Shown in pieces: positions 34,301 to 38,893 of a DNA stretch of 38,893 nt. Position numbers and translations under genes: made by a program. The notes beneath the pieces are model-generated. The model did not search any database and was not told the DNA's origin. It saw nothing but the letters and a program-made list of their open reading frames with translations. How positions within the stretch are numbered: position 1 is the first letter of the stretch; each line of letters begins with the position of its first letter. This DNA is from Gammaproteobacteria bacterium. Lineage in GTDB: Bacteria; Pseudomonadota; Gammaproteobacteria; Burkholderiales; Sulfuricellaceae. Location of the stretch: assembly GCA_018823025.1 (NCBI GenBank), contig JAHJJI010000112.1:1-38893 (forward strand). Direction: 5' to 3'.

Positions 34301-34443
34301 CCATGATCCCGCTCACCTTCAGCACCTTCTGGGGGCCGATGGCAGCGGCCATCATGGGCGGGTTGTTCGTCGCTACGATGTTGACCCTGCTGTTTGTGCC
34401 GGCGTTGTATGCGGTTTGGTTTAAGGTACCGCGGGCGGTTTAA
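31393..34443 (+). CDS. RND efflux pump permease (AcrB-like)
   Basis: A 1016-residue inner-membrane proton-driven pump with 12 membrane segments and two large periplasmic loops. TM4 carries the proton-relay pair GLMVDDAIIAVE (Asp403-Asp404). The first TM (LVLYLLIVLMIAGFFAYTKLG), the porter-domain start (EDPDFTFKIMVMRVYWPGA), and the second-half TM (GLIGVALALLVFQLPFGFVANLGFIALGGMIMRNSVILVDQI in part) follow the AcrB plan. The sequence fits the subgroup of pumps that carry organic solutes or drugs, not the CusA/CzcA heavy-metal type: it lacks the Met-triad context and the DFG-type TM4 of CusA. Its usual length of about 1030 is almost full. Paired with the lipoprotein adaptor upstream. Substrate unknown. 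Confidence 0.93.
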   Translation: MSRFNLSEWSLKHQSLVLYLLIVLMIAGFFAYTKLGRAEDPDFTFKIMVMRVYWPGATAHEVEQQVTDRLEKKLQEVPWLDFVRSYSKPGEALIFVILRDYTPPKQVPEVWYQVRKKIGDIRDNLPKGVRGPYFNDEFGDTYGNIYAFTADGFTHAELRDYVEQARQDVLSVPGVGKAELLGVQPEKVYIEVSHKKLASLGIDPMLIAATLEKQNTLSPAGSIETDSDRINLRVSGDFESVESIRDIGLRANGRLLRLGDIARVYRGYADPPAPKVRFMGQEAIALGVSMEKGGNVMDLGAGLDGALAHIQAHLPVGIEVHRVSDQPGVVKRSINEFMKSLLEAVAIVLAVSFLTLGFRTGLVVALTIPLTLAITFLLMKAFGIDLQRISLGALIIALGLMVDDAIIAVEMMAVKMEQGWERTKAASFVYTSTAFPMLTGTLITAAGFLPVGFAKSAAGEYTFSIFAVVGIALIVSWIVAVVFTPYLGYKLLPDYKAHPTHGHDVYQKPFYVRFRKLVTWCVDRRKTVIVATLAIFVLALFGFRFVEQQFFPSSNRPELLVDLWLPEGSSLKATEEEVKKLEKHLAGDKNIVNFVSYVGNGSPRFYLPLDQQMAHANFAQFVVMTQDKEVREAVRTRLLQLFQTDFLSLRGRVSRLENGPPVGFPVQFRVLGPDPEVLRAISAEVATVMRANPHAKDVHPDWNEMVKVVKLDVDQDKARALGISSQELSNFLNSILSGYSVTYYRERDQLIEVLARAEAVERLNPAALKDINIYTHDGRHVPLAQIAHISYEFEEGIIWRRDRVRVISVRADVVGNAQAPAVTKEIEPKLEVIRSKLPPGYRLETGGTVEESGKAEASIKAVVPMMLITVMTLLMIQLKSFRRMILVLLTAPLGLIGVALALLVFQLPFGFVANLGFIALGGMIMRNSVILVDQIDQDIHAGHPPREAIIESAVRRFRPIMLTAAAAILAMIPLTFSTFWGPMAAAIMGGLFVATMLTLLFVPALYAVWFKVPRAV

Positions 34444-35295
34444 CGTAAAACTCGCGAAGCAAGACCTCGTCCCTCAGATCAAAACAAGCGCCCTTCACGT
34501 TTGCTTCCTCGCCCGCTTGCGGGAGAGGATTGAGGAGAGGGCGCCTTTCCGGGAGAGAGGGAAACGGTCATAGCGAAATAACCGTTAGGCTGATTTAGTT
34601 GGTTTTGTGCGCTTCGCAGTTGTTTAGGTGCCGGGGGTAGCCCGGCGGGCTAGTCCCTTTCTTTTAAACGACCAAAGAAAGGAACCAAAGAAAGCCGCCC
34701 CTCTCCACCGCCCCTGCGGGGTTCCCTGCGTTGCTCGCCAAGCCGGGCTGCTGCGGAACTCGCGCGTTGCGCTCAGACAGTCCTCGCAGAAATCCCCCGG
34801 CTTGTCTGCGCTACTCGGCGGCGGCCCAAGGGGGCCAAAAAGCAAATCAACACAAAACCGCCCTCCCCAGCGGGGAGGGCACCCAAAACACGGGCTCCGC
34901 CCACAAAACCCAAATCCCCTTCTGCGCCGCTTCGGTTTGACGGCCAAATTGGGATGAAGGCGAGCACTGTTCGAGGTCCGCGGTGGGGTGCGGGGTGTGC
35001 ACCCCGCTAGAGCGAGTTGCGCAGCCGCCCAATTTGGCCGTCAAACCGAAGGTAGCCCGCAGGGCTGGCGCGGCAGGGTGTCTTTTTGTTTGGTTACTTG
35101 TATTTTGGACAAGCAAAATAAAGTAACCTGCTGCCGGGCAGCCCCCGGCATCTAAACAGATGCGCAAAGCGCTCCTTATGCAGAACTCCTTTCCCTCGAA
35201 TTCAGCTTCAGCTTCGCTCACCACTAATTCGGATGGCGCTTGTAAAAATGATAAATAAATCGTTTAATCCAATCCAAATATGCCCGTTTAGTATG
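34444..35295. repeat. Large interspersed repeat region without genes
   Basis: A stretch of about 850 bases that reads as a composite of dispersed repeats. It holds CCTTTCTTT/AAAGAAAGG (34656-34664/34674-34682), a GAAAGAAAGTGACCAAAGAAAG-like opening, a C-rich part with GGGGAGGGC units, and a perfect 23-bp inverted pair (TTCGGTTTGACGGCCAAATT+GGG at 34931-34953; complement at 35028-35050). Near the right end is GGTTACTT...AAGTAACC. Open frames of 100-110 codons across it (for example 34628-34957) are low-complexity and lack ribosome-binding sites, so I do not accept them. This type is common in beta- and gammaproteobacteria (recalled). Confidence 0.7.
34931..35050. repeat. Perfect 23-bp inverted repeat inside the interspersed region
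   Basis: Arms 34931-34953 and 35028-35050 enclose 74 bases that contain CGGGGTG-TG-CACCCCG (34991-35006). The arms are palindromic copies of TTCGGTTTGACGGCCAAATTGGG. It may be a transposon-like end pair or a structural element; no target duplication was seen. Confidence 0.7.
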
Positions 35296-35406
35296 GCAAC
35301 TGTAGTGCTTTAAATGATTTTCCCGCGCACCTGATCCAATCAAGTGCAGCGAAGCAGGCAAGACGGTAGCATCAGTTATTTTTTGGAGGCACATTTAACG
35401 TTATGC
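35296..35406 (+). repeat. Possible upstream attC-type site ending in GTTATGC
   Basis: A core site GTTATGC (35400-35406) directly precedes the first cassette gene. A possible partner TTTAAATG (35310-35317) pairs with CATTTAA (35393-35399). The other half is poorly preserved. The core is supported because it is the exact complement of GCATAAC, the outer core of the attC at 35870. Confidence 0.4.
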
Positions 35407-35416
35407 ATAGTCAGCT

Positions 35417-35875
35417 ATGGGCACGCTAAATAAGGTGCAGGTCGCTTCCGAAATGTTTGTCGAGGCGCATTCTCGCTATGTCAAAGCCACCCGCGACATC
35501 GACTACATCACTTCAATCCTGCTCTCTGGAGCGGTAATCGGAATCATTGGCCCGCTTCTCAAAGAGCAAGGCAACCGCACAACACATGAGCTTCTCGCGA
35601 AGATTGCAAACGCAATAGCCGAACCAGGCGACGACCCAGCTCGTGAGGGAATATTTCGCGCCGTCTATAACGCATTAAAACATGCCGGGAATGATCGCCC
35701 CAAAGTGCCTGCGTCCGACGACTTAGAAATCCAAACGCACCTCCCAATGGAGGCTGCCCGCATGCTGGATGCTGCTAAAGACGATTTCCGCGAAATTGAG
35801 GTGTCAGGTGAGGTGCGGCGAAGCCTCCCACCTGAGTTCATTCAACTTCTCGCCACAGACGACACTTATGCATAA
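35417..35875 (+). CDS. Integron-type cassette gene of unknown function
   Basis: A 152-residue soluble, mostly helical protein. The ATG comes 11 bases after the core site GTTATGC, and the stop codon TAA (35873-35875) lies inside the following attC core GCATAAC, both typical of gene cassettes. The sequence shows an N-terminal hydrophobic helix (ILLSGAVIGIIGPLLKEQG), then RAVYNALKHAGNDRPK at about 76-91; the R-x-x-x-N-x-x-KH pattern is reminiscent of HEPN-type proteins but too weak for a call. No ribosome-binding site is clear. I do not recognise the family. Confidence 0.72.
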   Translation: MGTLNKVQVASEMFVEAHSRYVKATRDIDYITSILLSGAVIGIIGPLLKEQGNRTTHELLAKIANAIAEPGDDPAREGIFRAVYNALKHAGNDRPKVPASDDLEIQTHLPMEAARMLDAAKDDFREIEVSGEVRRSLPPEFIQLLATDDTYA

Positions 35876-35941
35876 CCTCTCGGTCAAGTGGGACGCTCCG
35901 TCGGCAAGCCGTCTCCGCGCCACTTACCTCAAACGTTAATA
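35870..35941 (+). repeat. attC recombination site of an integron cassette
   Basis: Layout R'' GCATAAC (35870-35876), L'' with AAGTGG-GA-CGC (35886-35896), a variable tip CGGC-AA-GCCG, L' GCG-CCACTT (35917-35925), and R' GTTAATA (35935-35941). L'' and L' pair over nine bases with GA bulged out, the extrahelical bases that define attC orientation. R'' complements the GTTATGC core before the gene, so a circular form of 35401-35935 would have matched R'/R''. Overall it follows attC sites such as that of aac(6')-Ib as I recall it. Confidence 0.85.
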
Positions 35942-35962
35942 CGTCATGTAAGGAGTGAACAC

Positions 35963-36379
35963 ATGAAGCCACGCATCAGCATGATCACCCTCGGGGTTCG
36001 AGACCTCGCAGCAGCGGTCAAATTCTACGAGGCCGGACTGGGCTTCCCGCGCATGAAATCTCCGCCCGAGGTCGCGTTCTTCACCCTTAATGGCAGCTGG
36101 CTAGGTCTGTATTCTCGTACCGCCCTTGCCGAAGATGCCACTGTTCCGCCCGAAGGAAATGGGTTCGAAGGGTTCACGCTTTCCCACAATGTTTCTTCGG
36201 AAGAAGAAGTGGAAACAGTCATGGGCCAGGCGCTTGCCGCTGGAGCAACGCTCGCCAAAGCTGCACAGAAGGTCTTTTGGGGCGGGTACTCCGGCTATTT
36301 CAAAGACCCGGACGGTCATCTCTGGGAAATTGCACACAACCCTCATTTCTGGGTAGGCCCCCACGACGATGACGCGTAA
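35963..36379 (+). CDS. VOC superfamily (glyoxalase/bleomycin-resistance-like) protein, probable cassette gene
   Basis: A 138-residue small protein with the beta-alpha-beta-beta-beta fold of the VOC family: ISMITLGVRDLAAAVKFYEAGLGF (in part) at the start, VAFFTLNGSWLGLYSR, and the closing GYFKDPDGHLWEIAHNP with a metal-ligand Glu. The usual first His ligand is replaced (MITLGV), so it may bind a ligand without the full metal set. The ATG at 35963 has AAGGAGTGA upstream; a longer frame from 35888 would be read from the attC and is rejected. It begins 27 bases after the attC and ends in GCGTAAC (36374-36380), with the stop TAA inside, like a cassette R'' core, but no full attC follows. Confidence 0.82.
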   Translation: MKPRISMITLGVRDLAAAVKFYEAGLGFPRMKSPPEVAFFTLNGSWLGLYSRTALAEDATVPPEGNGFEGFTLSHNVSSEEEVETVMGQALAAGATLAKAAQKVFWGGYSGYFKDPDGHLWEIAHNPHFWVGPHDDDA

Positions 36380-36449
36380 CCAAGCCTGCCGCCTGTTTGC
36401 TGAATGGTATGTGGATTGGTGCTATACAATTGAAACAAGGAGCACAGCA

Positions 36450-36776
36450 ATGAACAATAGACTGAAAGCCTGTTTTATTGCCCTTGTGTTTGCCGTCACC
36501 CCTCTCGCTGCAGCCGCTGAAGATGCTGTAACTGGCGACAAAGCCACGGACATGGTGGTGGATCTGGTAGTGCTGCGACCCTTGGGTTTGGCTGCCACAG
36601 TAATCGGAACCGTGCTAACAGTAGTGGCGCTGCCTTTTACCCTCCCCGGCGGCAATGCGGGCGCTTCGGCTCAGGAGCTGATAGTCAGGCCTGCTGAATA
36701 TACATTCAATCGCCCTCTAGGCGAGTTTCACCGCTGCGGGACGGATCGTCATCCCTGCGGTGCATCTGATCGCTAG
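36450..36776 (+). CDS. Small conserved membrane/secreted protein
   Basis: A 108-residue protein. The ATG at 36450 has AAGGAG upstream; a longer frame from 36369 lacks it. Signal peptide or anchor MNNRLKACFIALVFAVTPLAA followed by AAAEDAVTGDK; then a hydrophobic segment (LVVLRPLGLAATVIGTVLTVVALPFTLPGG in part) and the end LIVRPAEYTFNRPLGEFHRC. The RPLGLAATVIG and YTFNRPLGE elements recur in short hypothetical proteins of proteobacteria (recalled). Function unknown. It lies between the possible cassette end and the HigBA genes. Confidence 0.7.
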   Translation: MNNRLKACFIALVFAVTPLAAAAEDAVTGDKATDMVVDLVVLRPLGLAATVIGTVLTVVALPFTLPGGNAGASAQELIVRPAEYTFNRPLGEFHRCGTDRHPCGASDR

Positions 36777-36788
36777 CGATTTTTCCGT

Positions 36789-36828
36789 TTGACAGATTCT
36801 GTATTGCGGAATATCATTAATCATGATT
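36789..36828 (+). promoter_or_regulatory. Promoter and candidate autoregulatory operator of higBA
   Basis: TTGACA (36789-36794), 17 bases, TATCAT (36812-36817), only 5 bases from the higB ATG, so the message is close to leaderless. Across the -10 box and start codon lies AATCATGATT (36819-36828), a 10-bp palindrome, within a longer dyad GCGGAATATCATTAATCATG paired with ATTCGTTCATTCGC. Overlap of the dyad with the promoter fits repression by HigA. Confidence 0.7.
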
Positions 36829-37101
36829 CGTTCATTCGCATGCCCTGACACCCAGGCGTTATTTCACAGCCAAGGCGTTTCCCGATTCAAGAATATCGAA
36901 CGGGTTGCGCGTCGCAAGTTGCTTCAACTGCATGCCGCCACCGAACTAAACAGCTTGCGAGTGCCTCCGGGGAATCACTTGGAACCGTTGAAAGCTGACC
37001 GCAAGGGGCAACACAGCATTCGCGTCAACGATCAATGGCGGATTTGCTTCGTGTGGCATGAGGATGGCGCCCATAGTGTAGAAATTGTTGATTATCACTG
37101 A
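36823..37101 (+). CDS. higB: HigB toxin (RelE/ParE superfamily mRNA endonuclease)
   Basis: A 92-residue ribosome-dependent mRNase toxin of the HigB family. It matches the usual plan: MIRSFACPDTQALF at the start, RKLLQLHAATELNSLRVPPGN in the middle (in part), and HLEPLKADRKGQHSIRVNDQ followed by WRICFVW and the end EIVDYH, including the Lys/Arg patch and C-terminal His. No truncation. higA follows after 26 bases. The pair is autoregulated by the dyad over its promoter, in the common model for this family. As a module it is often mobile and here sits in an accessory stretch. Confidence 0.95.
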   Translation: MIRSFACPDTQALFHSQGVSRFKNIERVARRKLLQLHAATELNSLRVPPGNHLEPLKADRKGQHSIRVNDQWRICFVWHEDGAHSVEIVDYH

Positions 37102-37127
37102 ATGGGAAATTTAGAGGAGTACAGGAA

Positions 37128-37433
37128 ATGACAAAACTGCTTGAAGAGATTCACCCCGGCGAAATTCTCCTTGAGGATTTCATGAAGCCTATGGGAATTA
37201 CAGCCAGACAACTGGCTGCTGACATTGATGTTTCGCCTAGCCGCATTAGTGATATTGTCAACGGATCACGGCCCGTTACTGCCGACACTGCGTTGCGTCT
37301 CGGAATATTCTTCGGAATGGAGCCACGTTTCTGGCTAAACCTGCAAAGCGAGTACGACATGCGGATAGCAACGCGCAATCTCACAGACAAAATTGCGCCT
37401 CGTATTCGAGTTTTTCAACGGGTTGCAGCATAA
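37128..37433 (+). CDS. higA: HigA antitoxin (XRE-family)
   Basis: A 101-residue helix-turn-helix antitoxin that binds HigB and represses the higBA promoter. The start LLEEIHPGEILLEDFMKPMG is the family hallmark, the HTH is ITARQLAADIDVSPSRISDI (about 24-43), and RFWLNLQSEYDMR closes the fold. GAGGAGTACAGGA before the ATG gives a strong ribosome-binding site, stronger than that of the toxin, as expected for excess antitoxin. Its stop lies 5 bases before the first codon of the flavoprotein. Confidence 0.96.
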   Translation: MTKLLEEIHPGEILLEDFMKPMGITARQLAADIDVSPSRISDIVNGSRPVTADTALRLGIFFGMEPRFWLNLQSEYDMRIATRNLTDKIAPRIRVFQRVAA

Positions 37434-37438
37434 AAAGC

Positions 37439-38704
37439 CTGAACAGCCGGCCTGTCTCGGTCATCGGCGGCGGCCCTGCCGGACTGATGGCGGCGGAAAT
37501 ATTGATCCAGAACGGCGTACAGGTCGATCTCTACGATGCCATGCCCTCCGTGGGGCGCAAGTTTCTACTGGCCGGCAAAGGTGGCTTGAACATCACTCAC
37601 TCTGAGGCGTCCGAGCTTTTCCTGTCGCGCTACGGCGCGCGTCGCGCGCAGGTCGAACCCTGGTTAAAAACATTCGGGCCTGAAGCCTTGCGACTGTGGG
37701 TGCATGAGCTTGGGGTCGAGACCTTTATCGGCACCTCCGGTCGCGTATTCCCTACCGAAATGAAAGCAGCGCCGTTGCTGCGTGCGTGGCTGCACCGCTT
37801 GCGCGCAGCCGGTGTGCGCTTTCATATGCGGCATCGCTGGCAGGGCTGGAACGGGGATGGCGCGCTAAGCTTCTCATCACCGGATGGAGACATTTCGGTG
37901 CGAAGTGATGCGGTGGTGTTGGCAATGGGTGGCGGTAGCTGGGCGCGCCTCGGCTCGAATGGTGCGTGGGTGTCGCTGCTTGAGCAGCAAGGCATTCCCG
38001 TCGCGGCTCTGCGCCCCGCTAACTGCGGTTTTAATGTCGGCTGGAGTGCGCACTTTCAAACCCGCTTCGCCGGCCATCCCTTGAAGTCGGTAGTGGTGAC
38101 TTTCACGAATCAAGAAGATGCCACGGTTCGCAAGCAGGGCGAATTCATGGTCACTGCGACCGGTGTCGAGGGCAGCCTGATCTATGCGTTGTCTGCCCGT
38201 CTGCGCGACGAAATCGAGAGCGCAGGCGCTGCGGTAATTTATCTCGATCTGCTTCCCGACAGGGAACTACCATTCGTAATCGCAGAGCTGGCGCGACCGA
38301 GGGGTTCGCGGTCGATGGCCAGCCACCTCCAAAGTCGGCTGGGGATCAAGGGAGTGAAGGCTGGCCTGCTGCGTGAGTGCGTACCGGCGCAGGATTTTGC
38401 GGATCCGGCCCGCCTGGGGACGGCGATCAAGGCGCTACCGGTGCGCCTCATCACGCCACGCCCGCTCGATGAGGCGATCAGCAGTGCAGGTGGCGTTACG
38501 TTCGAGGCGCTCGACGAGCGCTTGATGATCCGTTCCTTGCCGGGCGTGTTCTGTGCGGGCGAGATGCTGGACTGGGAGGCGCCGACGGGGGGATATCTGC
38601 TCACCGCCTGTTTCGCAAGCGGTCGTGCCGCAGGCTTGGGGGTGTTGGCTTGGCTTGACCCAAATCCCCCTCAATCCCCCTTTTACAAAGGGGGAAGAAG
38701 GTAG
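37439..38704 (+). CDS. FAD-dependent flavoprotein (BaiN/HI0933-like, TIGR03862 type)
   Basis: About 421 residues from the proposed start. The FAD-binding loop SVIGGGPAGLMAAE lies upstream of the first ATG (37487), so that ATG cannot be the start. The only near-cognate codon in a suitable place is CTG at 37439 (LNSRPVSVIGGGPAG), which looks like a converted ATG in MNSRPV. It has no ribosome-binding site and sits 5 bases after the higA stop, so translation may depend on coupling or be lost. Other features: FLLAGKGGLNITHSEASELF, VVLAMGGGSWARLGSNG, and the closing CAGEMLDWEAPTGGYLLTACFASGRAAG. The last 12 residues (NPPQSPFYKGGR) are read from an intergenic repeat, so the native C-terminus may have been lost. 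Biochemical role of the family is unclear. Confidence 0.8.
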   Translation: MNSRPVSVIGGGPAGLMAAEILIQNGVQVDLYDAMPSVGRKFLLAGKGGLNITHSEASELFLSRYGARRAQVEPWLKTFGPEALRLWVHELGVETFIGTSGRVFPTEMKAAPLLRAWLHRLRAAGVRFHMRHRWQGWNGDGALSFSSPDGDISVRSDAVVLAMGGGSWARLGSNGAWVSLLEQQGIPVAALRPANCGFNVGWSAHFQTRFAGHPLKSVVVTFTNQEDATVRKQGEFMVTATGVEGSLIYALSARLRDEIESAGAAVIYLDLLPDRELPFVIAELARPRGSRSMASHLQSRLGIKGVKAGLLRECVPAQDFADPARLGTAIKALPVRLITPRPLDEAISSAGGVTFEALDERLMIRSLPGVFCAGEMLDWEAPTGGYLLTACFASGRAAGLGVLAWLDPNPPQSPFYKGGRR

Positions 38705-38754
38705 CGTCTCCGATTCTGATTTCCCCCTTTGAAAAAGGGGGTAGGGGGGATTTG
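38661..38754. repeat. Inverted repeat of CAAATCCCCCTCAATCCCCC type
   Basis: Left arm CAAATCCCCCTCAATCCCCC (38661-38680) plus TTTT; right arm 38732-38754 is its near complement (AAAAAGGGGGTAGGGGGGAT then TTG). An inner pair AAAGGGGGAA / TTCCCCCTTT is also present. The left arm is part of the flavoprotein frame. This is a widely dispersed repeat type (recalled). Confidence 0.82.
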
Positions 38755-38789
38755 AGCTTGGTTGTATTTTCCGGCTACCAACGTAGCGC

Positions 38790-38893
38790 TCATGCCGCCC
38801 GATTTTCCTTCATGAGCCAATTGGCGTAATGCTGTGCCGGGCTCTGATAGGCCAATGAGGAATGGCGGCGTTTCCGATTGTAAAACGCTTCAA
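38790..38893 (-). CDS. IS3-family transposase OrfB, C-terminal end (rest outside the window)
   Basis: Reading in from the window edge in the minus direction, the frame gives EAFYNRKRRHSSLAYQSPAQ, then HYANWLMKENRAA, then TGA at 38792-38790. FYNRKRRHSSLAYQSP is the hallmark of the C-terminal part of IS3-family DDE transposases. Only about 33 residues are in view. The element's right end should lie near 38755-38789 but I could not define its inverted repeat. Confidence 0.85.
   Translation of the reverse strand, partial: EAFYNRKRRHSSLAYQSPAQHYANWLMKENRAA

Noticed and set aside
34628-34957. ORFs of about 107-125 codons on both strands across the interspersed repeat (34624-34947, 34628-34957, 34847-35224)
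   Set aside because: Low-complexity, no ribosome-binding site, and made wholly of repeat DNA; the two strands are open over the same bases.
36160-36180. tRNA-like GGTTCGA motif
   Set aside because: It lies inside the VOC gene and no cloverleaf can be built around it.

Overview
The window looks like chromosomal DNA of a betaproteobacterium, probably of the Nitrosomonadales type; this is inferred from gene order and protein style, with no database search. A conserved betaproteobacterial neighbourhood (metK, two lipid A acyltransferases, dapF, DUF484, xerC, hslV, hslU, argB) is present but spread out by insertions: a heat-shock gene, a metal-uptake operon, a glycerate operon and many small repeat elements. 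No tRNA, rRNA or CRISPR array was recognised.

Layout. 1-3005 (minus): 3' part of argB, an hsp20 gene with a textbook heat-shock promoter, and a PilZ-like protein. 3574-5427 (plus): a YheS-type ABC-F ATPase, apparently leaderless. 5431-9996 (minus): an outer-membrane barrel behind a Fur box, then glycerate kinase, D-2-hydroxyacid dehydrogenase, an MFS carrier and a small unknown protein. 10025-13310 (minus): hslU, hslV and a double-STAS protein. 13386-17012 (minus): a zinc/manganese-type uptake operon (permease, binding protein, outer-membrane barrel, small Cys/His membrane protein) without an ATPase gene. 17045-22845 (minus): xerC with a second copy of its own 3' end downstream, DUF484, dapF, a CoA-binding protein, a methyltransferase and two acyltransferases. 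23017-24565 (plus): metK with a strong promoter, a structured leader that resembles a SAM-II riboswitch, and a terminator split by a MITE-like insertion. 24561-30000 (minus): a sodium:solute symporter, a repeat-rich secreted protein, a C_GCAxxG_C_C protein and glycogen phosphorylase. 30193-34443 (plus): an RND efflux pump (lipoprotein adaptor plus permease). 34444-38893: accessory region with a large interspersed repeat, an integron-type gene cassette with a clear attC site, a glyoxalase-like gene, a HigBA toxin-antitoxin pair, a flavoprotein without a normal start codon, and the 3' end of an IS3-family transposase.

The most striking feature is the density of small non-coding elements. Imperfect palindromes built from two sequence families (ACCGCAGAGGACGC-like and GAGTAATGGG-like) sit between consecutive genes at six places; a third type (GTGCTGAGTGCTGAG-like) lies in frame inside a porin gene; a fourth (AATCCCCCTC-like) supplies the last codons of the flavoprotein. 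Two longer inverted-repeat elements flank metK on both sides. The integron cassette at 35401-35935 has matching outer core sites and a bulged attC hairpin but no integrase gene in view, so it looks like an isolated or orphan cassette. Together these make the window a good record of small-element insertion into an otherwise conserved core.
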